A DNA stretch of 36,049 bases, from assembly GCA_021809425.1 (NCBI GenBank), contig JAKBAA010000031.1, forward strand, positions 1 to 36,049. Direction: 5' to 3'. The notes under the pieces were generated by a model that saw only the letters and a list, made by a program, of their open reading frames with translations, did no database searches and was not told the DNA's origin. Of the stretch, positions 1-8,568 are shown piece after piece (the stretch's first letter is position 1; each line of letters opens with the position of its first letter). The stretch comes from Actinomycetes bacterium. Its GTDB lineage: Bacteria > Actinomycetota > Acidimicrobiia > Acidimicrobiales > Bog-793. A program made the translations under genes and the position numbers.

Positions 1-393
1 GACGGTGGGGTAGTAGCGGTAGACAAAGGGAACGGTGTGCACGACGCCGGCCCCGACCGCCGCCTCGATCATCGTCCGTGCTGTGGCGAGGTCCGTGGCA
101 AGGGGCTTCTCGCAGACGACGTGCTTTCCGGCGCGGAACGCGGCGAGCGCAAGCTCGCCGTGAAGGTGATTCGGCGTGCAGATGTGGACAACGTCAAGGT
201 CGTCCCGCGCGATCAGCTCCTCGGCGGAGCTTGCCCAGGCCTCCGCGCCGAGGCGCTCGGCACCGAGCCGGGAGGACGCGGGCGAGCTGCCGGCGACGAC
301 GACGACGCTCCCACACGCAGCGCGAATCGCCCGTGCGTGTACGAGGGCCATGAACCCCGTGCCGATCACCCCGGCGCGGACGAGATCCGACAC
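1..393 (-). CDS. Gfo/Idh/MocA family oxidoreductase, N-terminal part
   Basis: The first 131 codons are present; the rest lies beyond the window edge. The reading starts at a GTG (393) preceded by a purine-rich GGGGGAAG. The N-terminus has the Rossmann glycine motif (GVIGTGFMA), then a segment like [16 protein letters not shown] and the family hallmark [11 protein letters not shown], whose lysine is the conserved catalytic-site residue of this family. Members are NAD(P)-dependent dehydrogenases of sugars, inositols and related polyols; the substrate cannot be told from this part. The gene diverges from a ROK regulator, a common layout for sugar catabolic operons, so control by that neighbour is a reasonable inference. 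Family assignment is secure. Confidence 0.88.
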   Translation of the reverse strand, partial: MSDLVRAGVIGTGFMALVHARAIRAACGSVVVVAGSSPASSRLGAERLGAEAWASSAEELIARDDLDVVHICTPNHLHGELALAAFRAGKHVVCEKPLATDLATARTMIEAAVGAGVVHTVPFVYRYYPTV

Positions 394-447
394 CTTCCCC
401 CTTTGAGAGCTTGCGACATCGCACCGTTATGCTGTCGACGTCAGTTG

Positions 448-480
448 ATCGTGCTTCTGTGCGCGCAGCTTATGCACGAT
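448..480. promoter_or_regulatory. Inverted repeat between divergent oxidoreductase and ROK genes
   Basis: A perfect 7-bp inverted repeat (ATCGTGC at 448-454 and GCACGAT at 474-480) lies in the 147-bp divergent spacer. A TATGCT hexamer at 428-433 could be a -10 box toward the ROK gene. ROK repressors bind inverted repeats in such spacers, so this is a candidate operator; that role is inference. Confidence 0.3.
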
Positions 481-540
481 GGCGGCGGAAGTCAACGGAT
501 GCGATGCTCGAGCAACGCGCTGAGGAGGAGTCCGGCGGTA

Positions 541-1863
541 ATGGTGGACGGTTGGCATCAAGGCGAGGTCGCTGAGGCAGGCCTTGCTCGCGTTGGGGAC
601 AAGATCGACGGCCTTGTTCGCATCCTTGAGCTCGTCCGCTCCGGCTCGGCGCGCACCCGGACTGAGGTGGGCGTTCGTTCTGGCCTCGGGCGCACGGTTG
701 TGAGTCAGCGCCTCGCCGAGCTCATCGACTTCGGACTTGTCCGGGAGAGTGGGCTTGGACCTTCCACCGGTGGTCGAGCTCCCCGACACCTGGAGTTCTG
801 TGCCGATGGAGGCTGCATCCTTGTGGCGGAGCTCGGCGCAACGAGCATCAGCGTCGGGGTTTCCGACCTCTCCGGCGTCATTCTCGACAGTGCTGAGGTT
901 GCTGCGGACATCGCCGAAGGCCCCGAGCCGGTCCTCGGGCGCACCGAGCTGCTCCTCGACGCGCTCTGTGACAAGCTCGGCGTCCAGCCTGATCGGGTCT
1001 GGGGAGTAGGTATCGGCATTCCGTGTCCCGTCGAGTACGCGAGCGGCCGCCCGGTGTCACCGCCCCTCATGCCCGGCTGGGACGGCTACGACATTCGAGC
1101 ACGGTTCTCGTCTCGCTATTGCGCACCCGTCTGGGTGGACAACGAGGTCAACCTCATGGCGCTCGGCGAGCTGCGAAGCGGCCTCGGCAGGGGCCACGCA
1201 GATCTCATCTACCTCAAGATCGGGACCGGCATCGGGGCAGGGATCATCGCTGGCGGTCGCCTCCACCGTGGGGCGCAAGGCTGTGCCGGTGACGTAGGCC
1301 ACGTCGCCGCGATCGCGGAGCGGTCGGTCGTATGTCGCTGCGGCAACCTCAATTGCCTCGAGGCGCTCGCAGGCGGCGCGGCCATCGCCCGGGACGCTCA
1401 GGAAGGTGTCGCGGCGTCGCAGACCGAGCTCCTACGCCCGGGAGCGGGAGTTGCGCTGGTCACTGCTCGCGAGGTCGCCACGGCCGCCCTTCGCGGCGAC
1501 ACCTTCTGCCTCGGGTTGCTGACCGATGCCGGCGCACTGATTGGCCAGACGCTCGCCCAGCTCGTCAACTTCTACAACCCTTCCCTCGTGGTGATTGGCG
1601 GTGGCATCGCACAGGCTGGTGATTTCTTCCTCGCAGCCATCCGTCAAGCGACCTACGCACGATCGACTCCGCTCGCGACGCGCGACCTGCGGATCGAGCA
1701 CTCGCCGGTCAGCAAGCAGGCGGGTCTGGTCGGCGCTGCGGTCGCCGTCGCCGACGAGCTGCTGAGCTCGGCGCATATCCCGCTCTGGATCGAGCACCGG
1801 TCGCCGCATGGCCTCGTGTGCCTGTCCCAGGCGACGGCGTCGCCGATCGAGAGTGCCAGCTAA
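541..1863 (+). CDS. ROK family transcriptional regulator / sugar kinase-like protein
   Basis: This 440-residue protein starts at ATG 541, with AGGAGGAG about 11 bases upstream; the open frame extends further 5' but that part is antisense to the divergent oxidoreductase. Residues about 20-80 form a winged-helix DNA-binding domain (DKIDGLVRILELVRSG, then TVVSQRLAELIDFGLV). The rest is an actin-fold ROK domain with the WVDNEVN segment, the glycine-rich phosphate loop GTGIGAGI, DVGHV and the ROK zinc motif CRCGNLNCLE. Proteins of this shape (NagC, XylR, Mlc type) usually repress carbohydrate genes and are released by a sugar or sugar phosphate. The divergent oxidoreductase is the likely target. 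The inducer is unknown. Confidence 0.9.
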   Translation: MVDGWHQGEVAEAGLARVGDKIDGLVRILELVRSGSARTRTEVGVRSGLGRTVVSQRLAELIDFGLVRESGLGPSTGGRAPRHLEFCADGGCILVAELGATSISVGVSDLSGVILDSAEVAADIAEGPEPVLGRTELLLDALCDKLGVQPDRVWGVGIGIPCPVEYASGRPVSPPLMPGWDGYDIRARFSSRYCAPVWVDNEVNLMALGELRSGLGRGHADLIYLKIGTGIGAGIIAGGRLHRGAQGCAGDVGHVAAIAERSVVCRCGNLNCLEALAGGAAIARDAQEGVAASQTELLRPGAGVALVTAREVATAALRGDTFCLGLLTDAGALIGQTLAQLVNFYNPSLVVIGGGIAQAGDFFLAAIRQATYARSTPLATRDLRIEHSPVSKQAGLVGAAVAVADELLSSAHIPLWIEHRSPHGLVCLSQATASPIESAS

Positions 1864-1935
1864 GGCGCCCGTCATGGAACGCACCTGTCCCCTCGATGCA
1901 CGCGCGCCGAGTCGACCACCGTGCGTAGGTGCCGG

Positions 1936-3621
1936 TCAGGCGCGGAGGCGGGGGATGCGCAGGTAGGAGTCGTGCTCACCGCCGGTGTGGATGCGATGGA
2001 GGCCGACGTTGACGCGGTCGGCGTGCACCGGGTGGGTGAGCGGGCGGGGATAGTGGTGGATGTCGGTTCCCTGCACGACGAGGCGGAGCGTCTCGCCCTG
2101 CTCGAAGCGCGTCCCTGACGGGAGGATCTCGAGGTCGACCGGCACGACCGTGCCGGGCGGCACCTTCTGCTCGCGGCGGTGGGCCAGCACGGGCTGGATC
2201 TCGGTGGAACGCTCCGGGTCCAGCTCGCGGTGGGAGACGCGCAGCCAGCCGAGCGCAACCGGTCCGTCCTCGAAGACGGCGTAGTACTGGAAGCCGACGA
2301 GGTCCCCGTAGCGGTCGAGCTTCTGGAGCGCGACGAACACGTCGAGGTCGTCGCCGTCGGGGGCCGACAGCCACAGGTGCAGACGCGCCCCGCCGACCAG
2401 CTCGACCGGCTCGTCGAAGCACCAGTCGAAGGTGGCTCGCCGGCGCGCCCGCCCGAGCTGCTCGGCGTCGTAGGCGACCACCGCCGCGGTGGAGGGGAGG
2501 GCGGCGGCGAGCGTGCCGGTGGCGCCGTCGAGGAAGCGCACGACGTCCTCGGTGTCGGGGAGCGGCCAGGCGGTGGACGCCTTGCGCGTCGAGGTCGCGG
2601 CGTCGGTGCGCACGTCGAAGCGGACGGCCGGCCAGTCGGGCACCTCGTTGTCGAGCCCCTTCAGGACGTGGTCGAAGAAGGCGACCTGCCGGGCGAGCCC
2701 TTCGGGGGAGTAGTAGTACCCCCACTTCTTGCCACCGTGGACCTCGAGCCACTTGCGCTCCGAGGCGATCCGCTTGAACCCCTCGAGGGTGCCCCGGGTG
2801 TGCAGGCCCTGGTCCGAGTAGCTGGCCACCACGTAGGCCGGCACGGTGATCGCCTCGAGCGGCGGGGCCTTCGAGGCCCAGAAGGCGTCGAGGAAGGGGT
2901 GCTCGGCCGTCTCGGCGACGAGGTCCTCGGCGAGGTTGGTGCCGTAGGCCCACCGGCGAGCGATGTAGGGCCAGAAGGCGGTCTCGGGGATGCCGCCGTG
3001 GCGGACGACCTCGCGGTAGGTGTCGCTCCAGCCCTCCCACGGGTTGATGGCGGCGAGGTGCGGCGGTCTCGTGGCGGCGATGCCCCACTGGGAGGTGGTG
3101 AGGTAGGAGACGCCCGACAATGCCACCTTGCCGCTGCTCCACGGCTGGGTGCCCGCCCACTCGACGAGGTCGTGACCGAAGGCGGCCTCCTCGGGAGAGA
3201 CGAACGTGGCGTCCCCGCCGCTGTACCAGGTGCCGGGGGCGTCGGCGTTCACGACGGCGTACCCGTGCTCGACCCAGAAGCACGGATCGGGCGACTCGAA
3301 CCCGGTGAAGCGCGAGAGCTGGTGCTCCGCCACGCCGCCGTCCGGGTAGAGGCGGGTGACCGGGAGGTCGGCGTGCTTGCCGTACGGCCCCCAGGCGATG
3401 AGCGCCGGCACCGGCCGGCCGTCGGCCGGGCGGAACAGGTCGACGTAGATCACCACGCCGTGGCGCAGCGGCACGGCCACGTCGCGCTCGATGAGCAGGT
3501 TGCCGTCGAGCTCCCGCCGGTAGACCGGTGGACGGGCCCCGCGCGCCTCGGGTGGCCCGGTCGGCGCCGCCAGCCGGTACTCGAAGGGGCGGTGCGTCGG
3601 AACGTCCGACGCCGGCCTCAC
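1936..3621 (-). CDS. CocE/NonD family X-Pro dipeptidyl-peptidase-like hydrolase
   Basis: The 561-residue protein is an alpha/beta-hydrolase of the CocE/X-Pro dipeptidyl peptidase S15 type. The nucleophile serine is in GVSYLTTSQW (about residue 172), followed by the family-typical PPHLAAINPWEGWSD. An upstream GPYGKH segment probably supplies the oxyanion tyrosine. The C-terminal 200 residues form the jelly-roll domain of this family (DWCFDEPVELVGG, SGTRFEQGETLRLVV). It hydrolyses esters or acyl-peptides; the substrate is not deducible. I place the start at GTG 3621 because its first bases overlap the stop of the upstream gene as GTGA, a classic coupled start. The open frame continues further upstream but there it is antisense to, or overlaps, the next gene. 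Confidence 0.88.
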   Translation of the reverse strand: MRPASDVPTHRPFEYRLAAPTGPPEARGARPPVYRRELDGNLLIERDVAVPLRHGVVIYVDLFRPADGRPVPALIAWGPYGKHADLPVTRLYPDGGVAEHQLSRFTGFESPDPCFWVEHGYAVVNADAPGTWYSGGDATFVSPEEAAFGHDLVEWAGTQPWSSGKVALSGVSYLTTSQWGIAATRPPHLAAINPWEGWSDTYREVVRHGGIPETAFWPYIARRWAYGTNLAEDLVAETAEHPFLDAFWASKAPPLEAITVPAYVVASYSDQGLHTRGTLEGFKRIASERKWLEVHGGKKWGYYYSPEGLARQVAFFDHVLKGLDNEVPDWPAVRFDVRTDAATSTRKASTAWPLPDTEDVVRFLDGATGTLAAALPSTAAVVAYDAEQLGRARRRATFDWCFDEPVELVGGARLHLWLSAPDGDDLDVFVALQKLDRYGDLVGFQYYAVFEDGPVALGWLRVSHRELDPERSTEIQPVLAHRREQKVPPGTVVPVDLEILPSGTRFEQGETLRLVVQGTDIHHYPRPLTHPVHADRVNVGLHRIHTGGEHDSYLRIPRLRA

Positions 3622-4568
3622 CACGGCAGCTCGGGCAGCGGGCCGTCCCCTCGGCCCTCGAGGCGGGCGCGCAGCACCTCGGCAACCGCCTGCCTGGTCG
3701 GGGCGACGGGGGACACCGGGATCTCGACGGCACCGTCCCGGACGAGCGGCAGGTCGGCGAGGCGCGCCACGCGACCCGCCACGCCGACGCCCGCCCAGGC
3801 GGCGCCGACCCCGAGGACCACTGCCTGCCAGGCGCGCGAGGCAACCTTGTCGATCGCCCGGTCGACGAGATCGGCAAGCACGGCGGCGAAGCCGAGCCGG
3901 GCGCTCTGGCCCTGGGCGGTGCCGGTGAGGGCGGCGTGCAGGTCGGCGGTGACGAGCTCGACGTCGTAGGCGAGCCCGGCGCGCCGGTAGGCGTTGGTAC
4001 GGGCCGAGGCCGTCAGGTACGTCTCGAGGATCTCGAGGACCGGGATCGTCGCGGCGAGCGAGGCGAGGGAGGCGCCGAACGAGGCAACGGTGAGCGCCTC
4101 CTCGCCCAGGGCGGCGGCGAAGGTGAGCGTGCCGGCGGTCAGCGGCTCGGCGTGGCGGTGCTGTGGTAGCGGCAGCGGCCAGAGGACCCCGGCCGTCAGG
4201 GCCATGCGCTCGGCGTCCGCCAGGAGCGGGCGGAGCGCCTCGGCGGCACGCCGCGCCGTCCCCTGCCAGCGCCGAAGGTCGCCGAGGGCGCGGGGATCGA
4301 GCCGCCGCCGGCCGGGGCTCGCGCGGGTGGCGTCCTCGAAGGCGGCCCGGTAGGCATCGGTCAGCACTCCGGCCACGCCGAGGAGGACCTCTCTTGCCGC
4401 CGGCGGCACGTCGAGCCGGTCGGCGACCGCCCCGAGCTGGTGGACGGCCAGCTGGTCGGGCCGCGCCCACCTTCGGACGTCGCTGCGTGGCGGGCGCCCC
4501 TCGGCGCTGGCCTCCGGCGGCCCGGCGTGCACCCGACGTTTCCAGGACAGCTCCCGACGCGCTGGCAT
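3618..4568 (-). CDS. Conserved hypothetical protein, alanine-rich, possibly membrane-associated
   Basis: I do not recognise this 316-residue protein. It is alanine/leucine-rich and mostly helical by composition. The stretch around residues 150-190 (TFAAALGEEALTVASFGASL onward) and one around 245-265 (AVVLGVGAAWAGVGVAG) are hydrophobic enough to be membrane or buried helices. It starts at ATG 4568, and a TAGCCT hexamer lies exactly six bases upstream, which suggests a leaderless transcript. Its stop overlaps the start of the CocE-type hydrolase by four bases, so the two are probably made together. A structural or membrane-scaffold role for the pair would be a guess. Confidence 0.7.
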   Translation of the reverse strand: MPARRELSWKRRVHAGPPEASAEGRPPRSDVRRWARPDQLAVHQLGAVADRLDVPPAAREVLLGVAGVLTDAYRAAFEDATRASPGRRRLDPRALGDLRRWQGTARRAAEALRPLLADAERMALTAGVLWPLPLPQHRHAEPLTAGTLTFAAALGEEALTVASFGASLASLAATIPVLEILETYLTASARTNAYRRAGLAYDVELVTADLHAALTGTAQGQSARLGFAAVLADLVDRAIDKVASRAWQAVVLGVGAAWAGVGVAGRVARLADLPLVRDGAVEIPVSPVAPTRQAVAEVLRARLEGRGDGPLPELPW

Positions 4569-4574
4569 GGCACG

Positions 4575-4613
4575 AGGCTAGGTGCGCCGCCACCGGGTTG
4601 GTAGTGTGCACCC
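4575..4613. promoter_or_regulatory. Divergent leaderless-type -10 boxes
   Basis: On the minus strand TAGCCT (4580-4575) is six bases before ATG 4568. On the plus strand TAGTGT (4602-4607) is six bases before GTG 4614. Both fit the actinobacterial TANNNT -10 consensus, and the spacing would place transcription starts on the start codons. No clear -35 elements are seen. Confidence 0.5.
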
Positions 4614-4661
4614 GTGGCGAGCCCCACCACGACGTCATCGGGCCCGCCGCGCCCCCGATGA
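4614..4661 (+). CDS. Candidate 15-codon leaderless upstream ORF
   Basis: GTG 4614 sits six bases after a TAGTGT -10-like box and opens a 15-codon frame (MASPTTTSSGPPRPR). Its TGA stop overlaps the ATG of the next gene as ATGA. Nothing is recognised in the peptide. The arrangement suggests that ribosomes entering at the leaderless GTG could reinitiate at the DUF1697 start, a coupling device. It could instead be chance, with the main gene read from its own start. Confidence 0.35.
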   Translation: MASPTTTSSGPPRPR

Positions 4662-5251
4662 CGGGCAGGCCGCCGGTACACGGCAGCCGCACCCACGTGG
4701 CACTGCTGCGGGCCATGAACGTCGGCAAGGACCGGTCGGTGTCGACCGCCGACGTCCGGTCGCTGCTGGACGAGCTCGGGTTCGGCGCGGTCGCCAGCTA
4801 CCTCCAGAGCGGCAACTTCGTGTTCGCCAGCCCGACGCCCGACCCGGTGGCGATCGCCCGGCGCTTCGACGAGGCCGTCGTGGCCCGCTACGGGGTCGCC
4901 TTCGATGCCGTCGTGCTGAAGGCGGCAGAGCTCGCGGCGGTCGTCGGTCAGAACCCCTATCCGGACGAGCAGGATCCACGCCATCTCCATGCCGTCCTCC
5001 GCCAGCACGACCCGCCGCCCGAGGTGCGGGAGGGGATCGCCCTCGCCCTCGAGCGCGCCCGCGCTCGCGGCTGCGCCGACGAGGCGACGCTCGTCGGCCG
5101 GACCCTCTACCTGCGTACCCCGGACGGGATGGGCCGCAGCGAGCTGGCCGCCCAGCTCGCCCGCGCGCTCCGGCCCGGTCGGGGCTACGAGCTGGGCACG
5201 GCTCGCAACTGGGCGACGATCACGAAGCTGGTCGAGCTGCTCGCCGCCTGA
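4658..5251 (+). CDS. DUF1697 domain-containing protein
   Basis: This 197-residue protein matches DUF1697 across its full length. It has the N-terminal THVALLRAMNVGKDRSVSTA, then LGFGAVASYLQSGNFVFAS, and ends with the family signature GTARNWATITKLVELL. The family is widespread in bacteria and has no established biochemical function. ATG 4658 gives a family-typical length. An in-frame GTG at 4604 would add 18 residues that look unlike the family. The gene is divergent from the 3618-4568 gene. Confidence 0.88.
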   Translation: MTGRPPVHGSRTHVALLRAMNVGKDRSVSTADVRSLLDELGFGAVASYLQSGNFVFASPTPDPVAIARRFDEAVVARYGVAFDAVVLKAAELAAVVGQNPYPDEQDPRHLHAVLRQHDPPPEVREGIALALERARARGCADEATLVGRTLYLRTPDGMGRSELAAQLARALRPGRGYELGTARNWATITKLVELLAA

Positions 5252-5435
5252 CCGGCGGCGGACGGGAGTCGGACGTGCAGGGGTCGAGCGCAAAGGCCGG
5301 GCAGACCGGCCGCCCGCGTCGGGGCCGGCGTCACCCGGGCGGGCGCCGGGCGGGGACCGGCCGTCGCGCCGGTGCCGGAGGCGGCCCAACTGGCCCGGTG
5401 TGCCCGGCGAAGGGTGACGGTGCGATACTCGTCCG

Positions 5436-6527
5436 GTGCCGAACGGCTCGATGATGATGCCGAAGGTCGACTTCACGCTCCACAACGCGCTCACCCGTTG
5501 GGACCTGTCGGCCTTCCCGCTTGCGACGATCGCCGTGCTGGTGGCGCTGGCGGTGTGGTACCTGCGCGCCGACTGGGTGCTCGCCACCCGGGGACGTCGC
5601 TGGAGCGGCTGGCGGACGTGGTCGTTCATGGCCTCCCTCGTCGCCGTGCTCGTGGCCTTGGCGTCGCCGCTCGCGGCGATGACCGGGACGTACTTCCAGG
5701 CCCACGTCCTGCAGCACCTGCTGCTGATGGTCGTGGCGCCGCCGCTTGCCGCGCTCGGAGCGCCGTCGACGTTGCTGCTGCAGACGTCGTCGCGCCGTAC
5801 GAAGGAGCGCTGGCTGCACGTGCTGCGCTCGCGCCCGTTCGCCGCGCTGACCCACCCGCTCACCGCCTGGGCGCTCTACTTCGGGACAATGTTCATCTTC
5901 TTCCTGACGTCGCTCGTCAACACGGCGATGCACGACATGGCGCTGATGGATGCCATCAACCTGGTGTTCTTGTTCGGCGCCACCGTGTACTGGTGGCCGA
6001 TGGTCGGCATCGACCCGATCGTCCACTGGAAGATGGGCCACGGCGCCCGGATGTTCAACATCCTGCTCGGCTCCGGCATCGAGGCGTTCCTCGGCGTGGC
6101 GCTCACGAGCGAGTCGCACCCGGTGGCCACGATGTACACGATCGCCTCGACCCATGCCGGCGGCGACCTCCTGTGGGTGAGCACCGAGTTCGTGACGGTG
6201 GGGGCGTTCCTTCCGATCTACCTGCAGTGGGTGCGCTCCGAGGACCGCGCCGGGGCGCGCGCCGACGCCCGGGCGGCGAAGGCCTTCGCGCTGGCCGACC
6301 AGCCGCCGGTGGTCCTCGCCGACGGGGCACCGGCGGGGGTGGCGACCCCGGTGATGCCCGGCATGGTCGCCACGGCGGCCGCGCCGCCGCGCACCGCGTG
6401 GGAGGAGGCCTGGCTCGCCCGCACCGGGAGCCTGCCGACGACGGTGGCACAGCGGCAGCGCCGCCGAGGCGATCACGGGGCACCGGCGGGCACCGGCGGG
6501 GTCGGCGGGGAGCCATCCCGCTCCTGA
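5436..6527 (+). CDS. Cytochrome c oxidase assembly protein, CtaG (Caa3) type
   Basis: A 363-residue polytopic membrane protein of the caa3_CtaG family, with about seven hydrophobic helices from residue 25 to 270 and a charged, proline/alanine-rich cytoplasmic tail. Family landmarks include HVLQHLLLMVVAPPLAALGAP in the second to third helices, the MHDMALMD segment and the THAGGDLLWV motif near the last helix. Conserved histidines in these motifs are thought to take part in copper delivery to cytochrome oxidase, by analogy to family members. Start GTG 5436 is six bases after GATACT (5424-5429), suggesting a leaderless mRNA; ATG codons at 5451-5459 are alternatives. A second CtaG-type gene follows on the same strand. 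Confidence 0.87.
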   Translation: MPNGSMMMPKVDFTLHNALTRWDLSAFPLATIAVLVALAVWYLRADWVLATRGRRWSGWRTWSFMASLVAVLVALASPLAAMTGTYFQAHVLQHLLLMVVAPPLAALGAPSTLLLQTSSRRTKERWLHVLRSRPFAALTHPLTAWALYFGTMFIFFLTSLVNTAMHDMALMDAINLVFLFGATVYWWPMVGIDPIVHWKMGHGARMFNILLGSGIEAFLGVALTSESHPVATMYTIASTHAGGDLLWVSTEFVTVGAFLPIYLQWVRSEDRAGARADARAAKAFALADQPPVVLADGAPAGVATPVMPGMVATAAAPPRTAWEEAWLARTGSLPTTVAQRQRRRGDHGAPAGTGGVGGEPSRS

Positions 6528-6703
6528 GCTCCCGATCTCACCACCTCCGCGCTGCCTGAGGTCGGGGCCTCGGGCGCTTCCGGTCGATCCGGTGCGCTGG
6601 TTCGGCCGGGCAGGCGGTCCGACGCTCGGCCAGGCCGCCTGGGGAACCCGGGGAGGGACCCGAGGTCCGGGTGCACCGGCGGACGAGCGGCAAGAATGCG
6701 TGG

Positions 6704-7612
6704 ATGCACCTGCTGCTGTCCGACTGGAGCTTCGACCCGTTCGTGGTGGTGGCGGCCGTGCTCGTCGTGCTGCACGAGCTCGGGCTCGCCAACCTGCGGC
6801 GGCGGTCGGCACCGGCCCGCACGGTGGAGCGGCGGCGGCGGTCCTACGCCTACTACGGCGGCCTGGCACTGCTGGTGGTGGTGGTCAGCTCGCCGATCGA
6901 CTACTGGTCCGCCCGGTACTTCTTCGTCCACATGATCGAGCACATCCTGATCATGTTCTACGCCTCGCTGCTGGTCGTGGTGGGGGCACCGTGGCTGCCG
7001 TACCTGCACGCCCTCCCGGTGGGGGCACGGCGAAAGGTGCTGCGGGGGCTCCTCCTCGGGCGGGCGACCGCCCCGCTGCGGGCGCTCGGGCGGCTGGCGT
7101 CCGCCCCGTGGACGGCGACGGTGCTGTTCTGCGTGGTGATGGTGGCCTGGCACGTGCCGGTGGCGTTCGACACTGCGGAGACCAACCAGCTCGTCCACGT
7201 CTGGCTGATGCACGGGTCGATGTTCGTGGCGGGGGTGCTGTTCTGGCTGCAGATCGTGCGCTCCTACCCGATGCGGCCGAAGCTCGCCCCGCTCGGCCAG
7301 ATCGGCTCGATCCTCGTGACCAACCTGGTGATGCTGTTCCTGGCGATGGCCCTGTCGATCTTCGCGAGCCGCTCGTGGTACCCGGTGTACGCGGCGGTGC
7401 CGCACGTGTCGCTCTCGCCGTTCGCCGACCAGCAGATCGGGGCGGGCATCCTGTGGGTGTGCGGCGACCTGTGGGCCCTCCCGGCGCTCATCAGCATCCT
7501 GCGCCGCCTGCGCGGCGACGGGACCCTGTCGGCGCTCGTCGACCGGGCGTTCCACCACGATGCGACGCCGGTGCCGCAGCGCCCGCAGCCGACCGGGCCG
7601 GCCGGCGGCTGA
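6704..7612 (+). CDS. Second cytochrome c oxidase assembly protein, CtaG (Caa3) type
   Basis: A 302-residue membrane protein with the same fold as its upstream neighbour but clearly diverged. Landmarks are FVHMIEHILIMFYASLLVVV, the WHVPVAFDTAE loop, the HVWLMHGSMF helix and IGAGILWVCGDLWALP. I choose ATG 6704 because AAGAAT (6692-6697) lies exactly six bases before it, matching several other genes here; GTG 6671 would add 11 charged residues. A pair of CtaG paralogues probably serves copper insertion into a terminal oxidase encoded elsewhere. No oxidase subunit gene is in the window. Confidence 0.84.
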   Translation: MHLLLSDWSFDPFVVVAAVLVVLHELGLANLRRRSAPARTVERRRRSYAYYGGLALLVVVVSSPIDYWSARYFFVHMIEHILIMFYASLLVVVGAPWLPYLHALPVGARRKVLRGLLLGRATAPLRALGRLASAPWTATVLFCVVMVAWHVPVAFDTAETNQLVHVWLMHGSMFVAGVLFWLQIVRSYPMRPKLAPLGQIGSILVTNLVMLFLAMALSIFASRSWYPVYAAVPHVSLSPFADQQIGAGILWVCGDLWALPALISILRRLRGDGTLSALVDRAFHHDATPVPQRPQPTGPAGG

Positions 7613-7617
7613 GGCGT

Positions 7618-7656
7618 GGGCCGGGGGCTGGGCGCTGGGGGCTGGGGGCTGGGGCT
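7618..7656 (+). repeat. G-rich tandem GGGCTGG-like tract
   Basis: The 39 bases after the second CtaG gene consist of repeated runs of three to five G separated by CT or CGCT. The tract could form a G-quadruplex on the plus strand. It lies between convergent genes, so it may affect termination; this is speculative. Confidence 0.4.
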
Positions 7657-7705
7657 GCGAGTGGGCACCTGACCCGAGGTGGCGGCGGGTTCAGGCCGGT
7701 ACGGC

Positions 7706-8134
7706 TCAGGCCGGCGCGGCGACGCGCCGGCGGGCGTCGTCGAGGGCGCCCTCGACGCGGTGGGCGACGCGCCGCTCGATCACGAAGGCGAGCACCGGGA
7801 GGAAGCCGGCGCACAGCATCAGCACCATCTGGGGGATGCTGAAGCGCGACCGCCGTGCCAGGTCGAAGGCAGCCACGAGGTAGACCATGTAGATCACCCC
7901 GTGGAGCGGGCCGACGATGCGCACGACCGCCGAGGTGACCCCGGCGTACTGCAGCGGCATGCCGACGGCGACCAGCACGAGGAGGCCCACGCCCACGGTC
8001 CAGGCGAGCAGCTGGTAACGGCGCAGCGACCGGGCGACGCCGAGCAGGGAACGGTCGTCCCGGGGCCCGCCGTCCACCCAGCCCGGGAGGAGCCGGGCGG
8101 AGGCGCGCTGCAGCGAGGTCACCGGCGGCTCCAC
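7706..8134 (-). CDS. DUF3817 small integral membrane protein
   Basis: A 142-residue membrane protein with about three helices. It carries the DUF3817 core: YQLLAWTVGVGLLVLVAVGM, then VRIVGPLHGVIYMVYLVAAF and a third helix around QMVLMLCAGFLPVLAFVIE. The family is typical of Actinobacteria and has no assigned function. Its start overlaps the end of the next upstream gene by 16 bases, so the two are co-transcribed. The C-terminal tail is charged. Confidence 0.85.
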   Translation of the reverse strand: MEPPVTSLQRASARLLPGWVDGGPRDDRSLLGVARSLRRYQLLAWTVGVGLLVLVAVGMPLQYAGVTSAVVRIVGPLHGVIYMVYLVAAFDLARRSRFSIPQMVLMLCAGFLPVLAFVIERRVAHRVEGALDDARRRVAAPA

Positions 8135-8520
8135 CGCTGCGGTCCCTGCTCGGCGAGCGAGGCAAGGTAGGCGTTGTAGGCAGCCAGGTCCGGATCCTGG
8201 TCGGCGAGGCGGTCCTGCAGCTCCTGGCTCGGCGCCTCGGGCAGGTCGAGGCTCCGCCCACCGGCAAGTCGCCGGCCGGCCTCACGCAACCGGCGGGTGC
8301 CGACGGCGTCGGTGTCGTGGATCAGGTTCCACCAGACATAGGCGCCGAAGCAGGCGAAGAACGGCCACTCGACCGAGTAGAGCCACCCGAGCGAGTCACC
8401 GGCGAGGGCCACGTGGATCTGCCACCACATGGCGAGGAGGCAGCCCGGGAAGGTGACGAGGAGCGCGAGGTGCATCCCGATCGCCCGCCGGGAGAACCAC
8501 CGCTCACGCACCGCCCCCAT
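8119..8520 (-). CDS. Conserved actinobacterial membrane protein
   Basis: A 133-residue protein with two predicted membrane helices (about 13-35, MHLALLVTFPGCLLAMWWQ, and 45-66, LYSVEWPFFACFGAYVWWNL) and a hydrophilic C-terminal half ending in a PDLAAYNAYLASLAE segment. I know this type as a frequent partner of DUF3817 genes in actinobacteria, without a known function. It overlaps the DUF3817 gene by 16 bases. ATG 8520 is the only convincing start. Confidence 0.75.
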   Translation of the reverse strand: MGAVRERWFSRRAIGMHLALLVTFPGCLLAMWWQIHVALAGDSLGWLYSVEWPFFACFGAYVWWNLIHDTDAVGTRRLREAGRRLAGGRSLDLPEAPSQELQDRLADQDPDLAAYNAYLASLAEQGPQRWSRR

Positions 8521-8568
8521 GCTAGGAGCACCGGGTCCACCACGCCGGGCGGTCCGGGAGGCGGCCGA

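Noticed and set aside
37-540. Extending the ROK protein upstream to position 37
   Set aside because: That part is antisense to a clear Gfo/Idh/MocA oxidoreductase, and a good ribosome site precedes ATG 541.
2179-3969. A 596-codon plus-strand open frame
   Set aside because: It is the antisense shadow of the CocE-type hydrolase; its translation has no family motifs.
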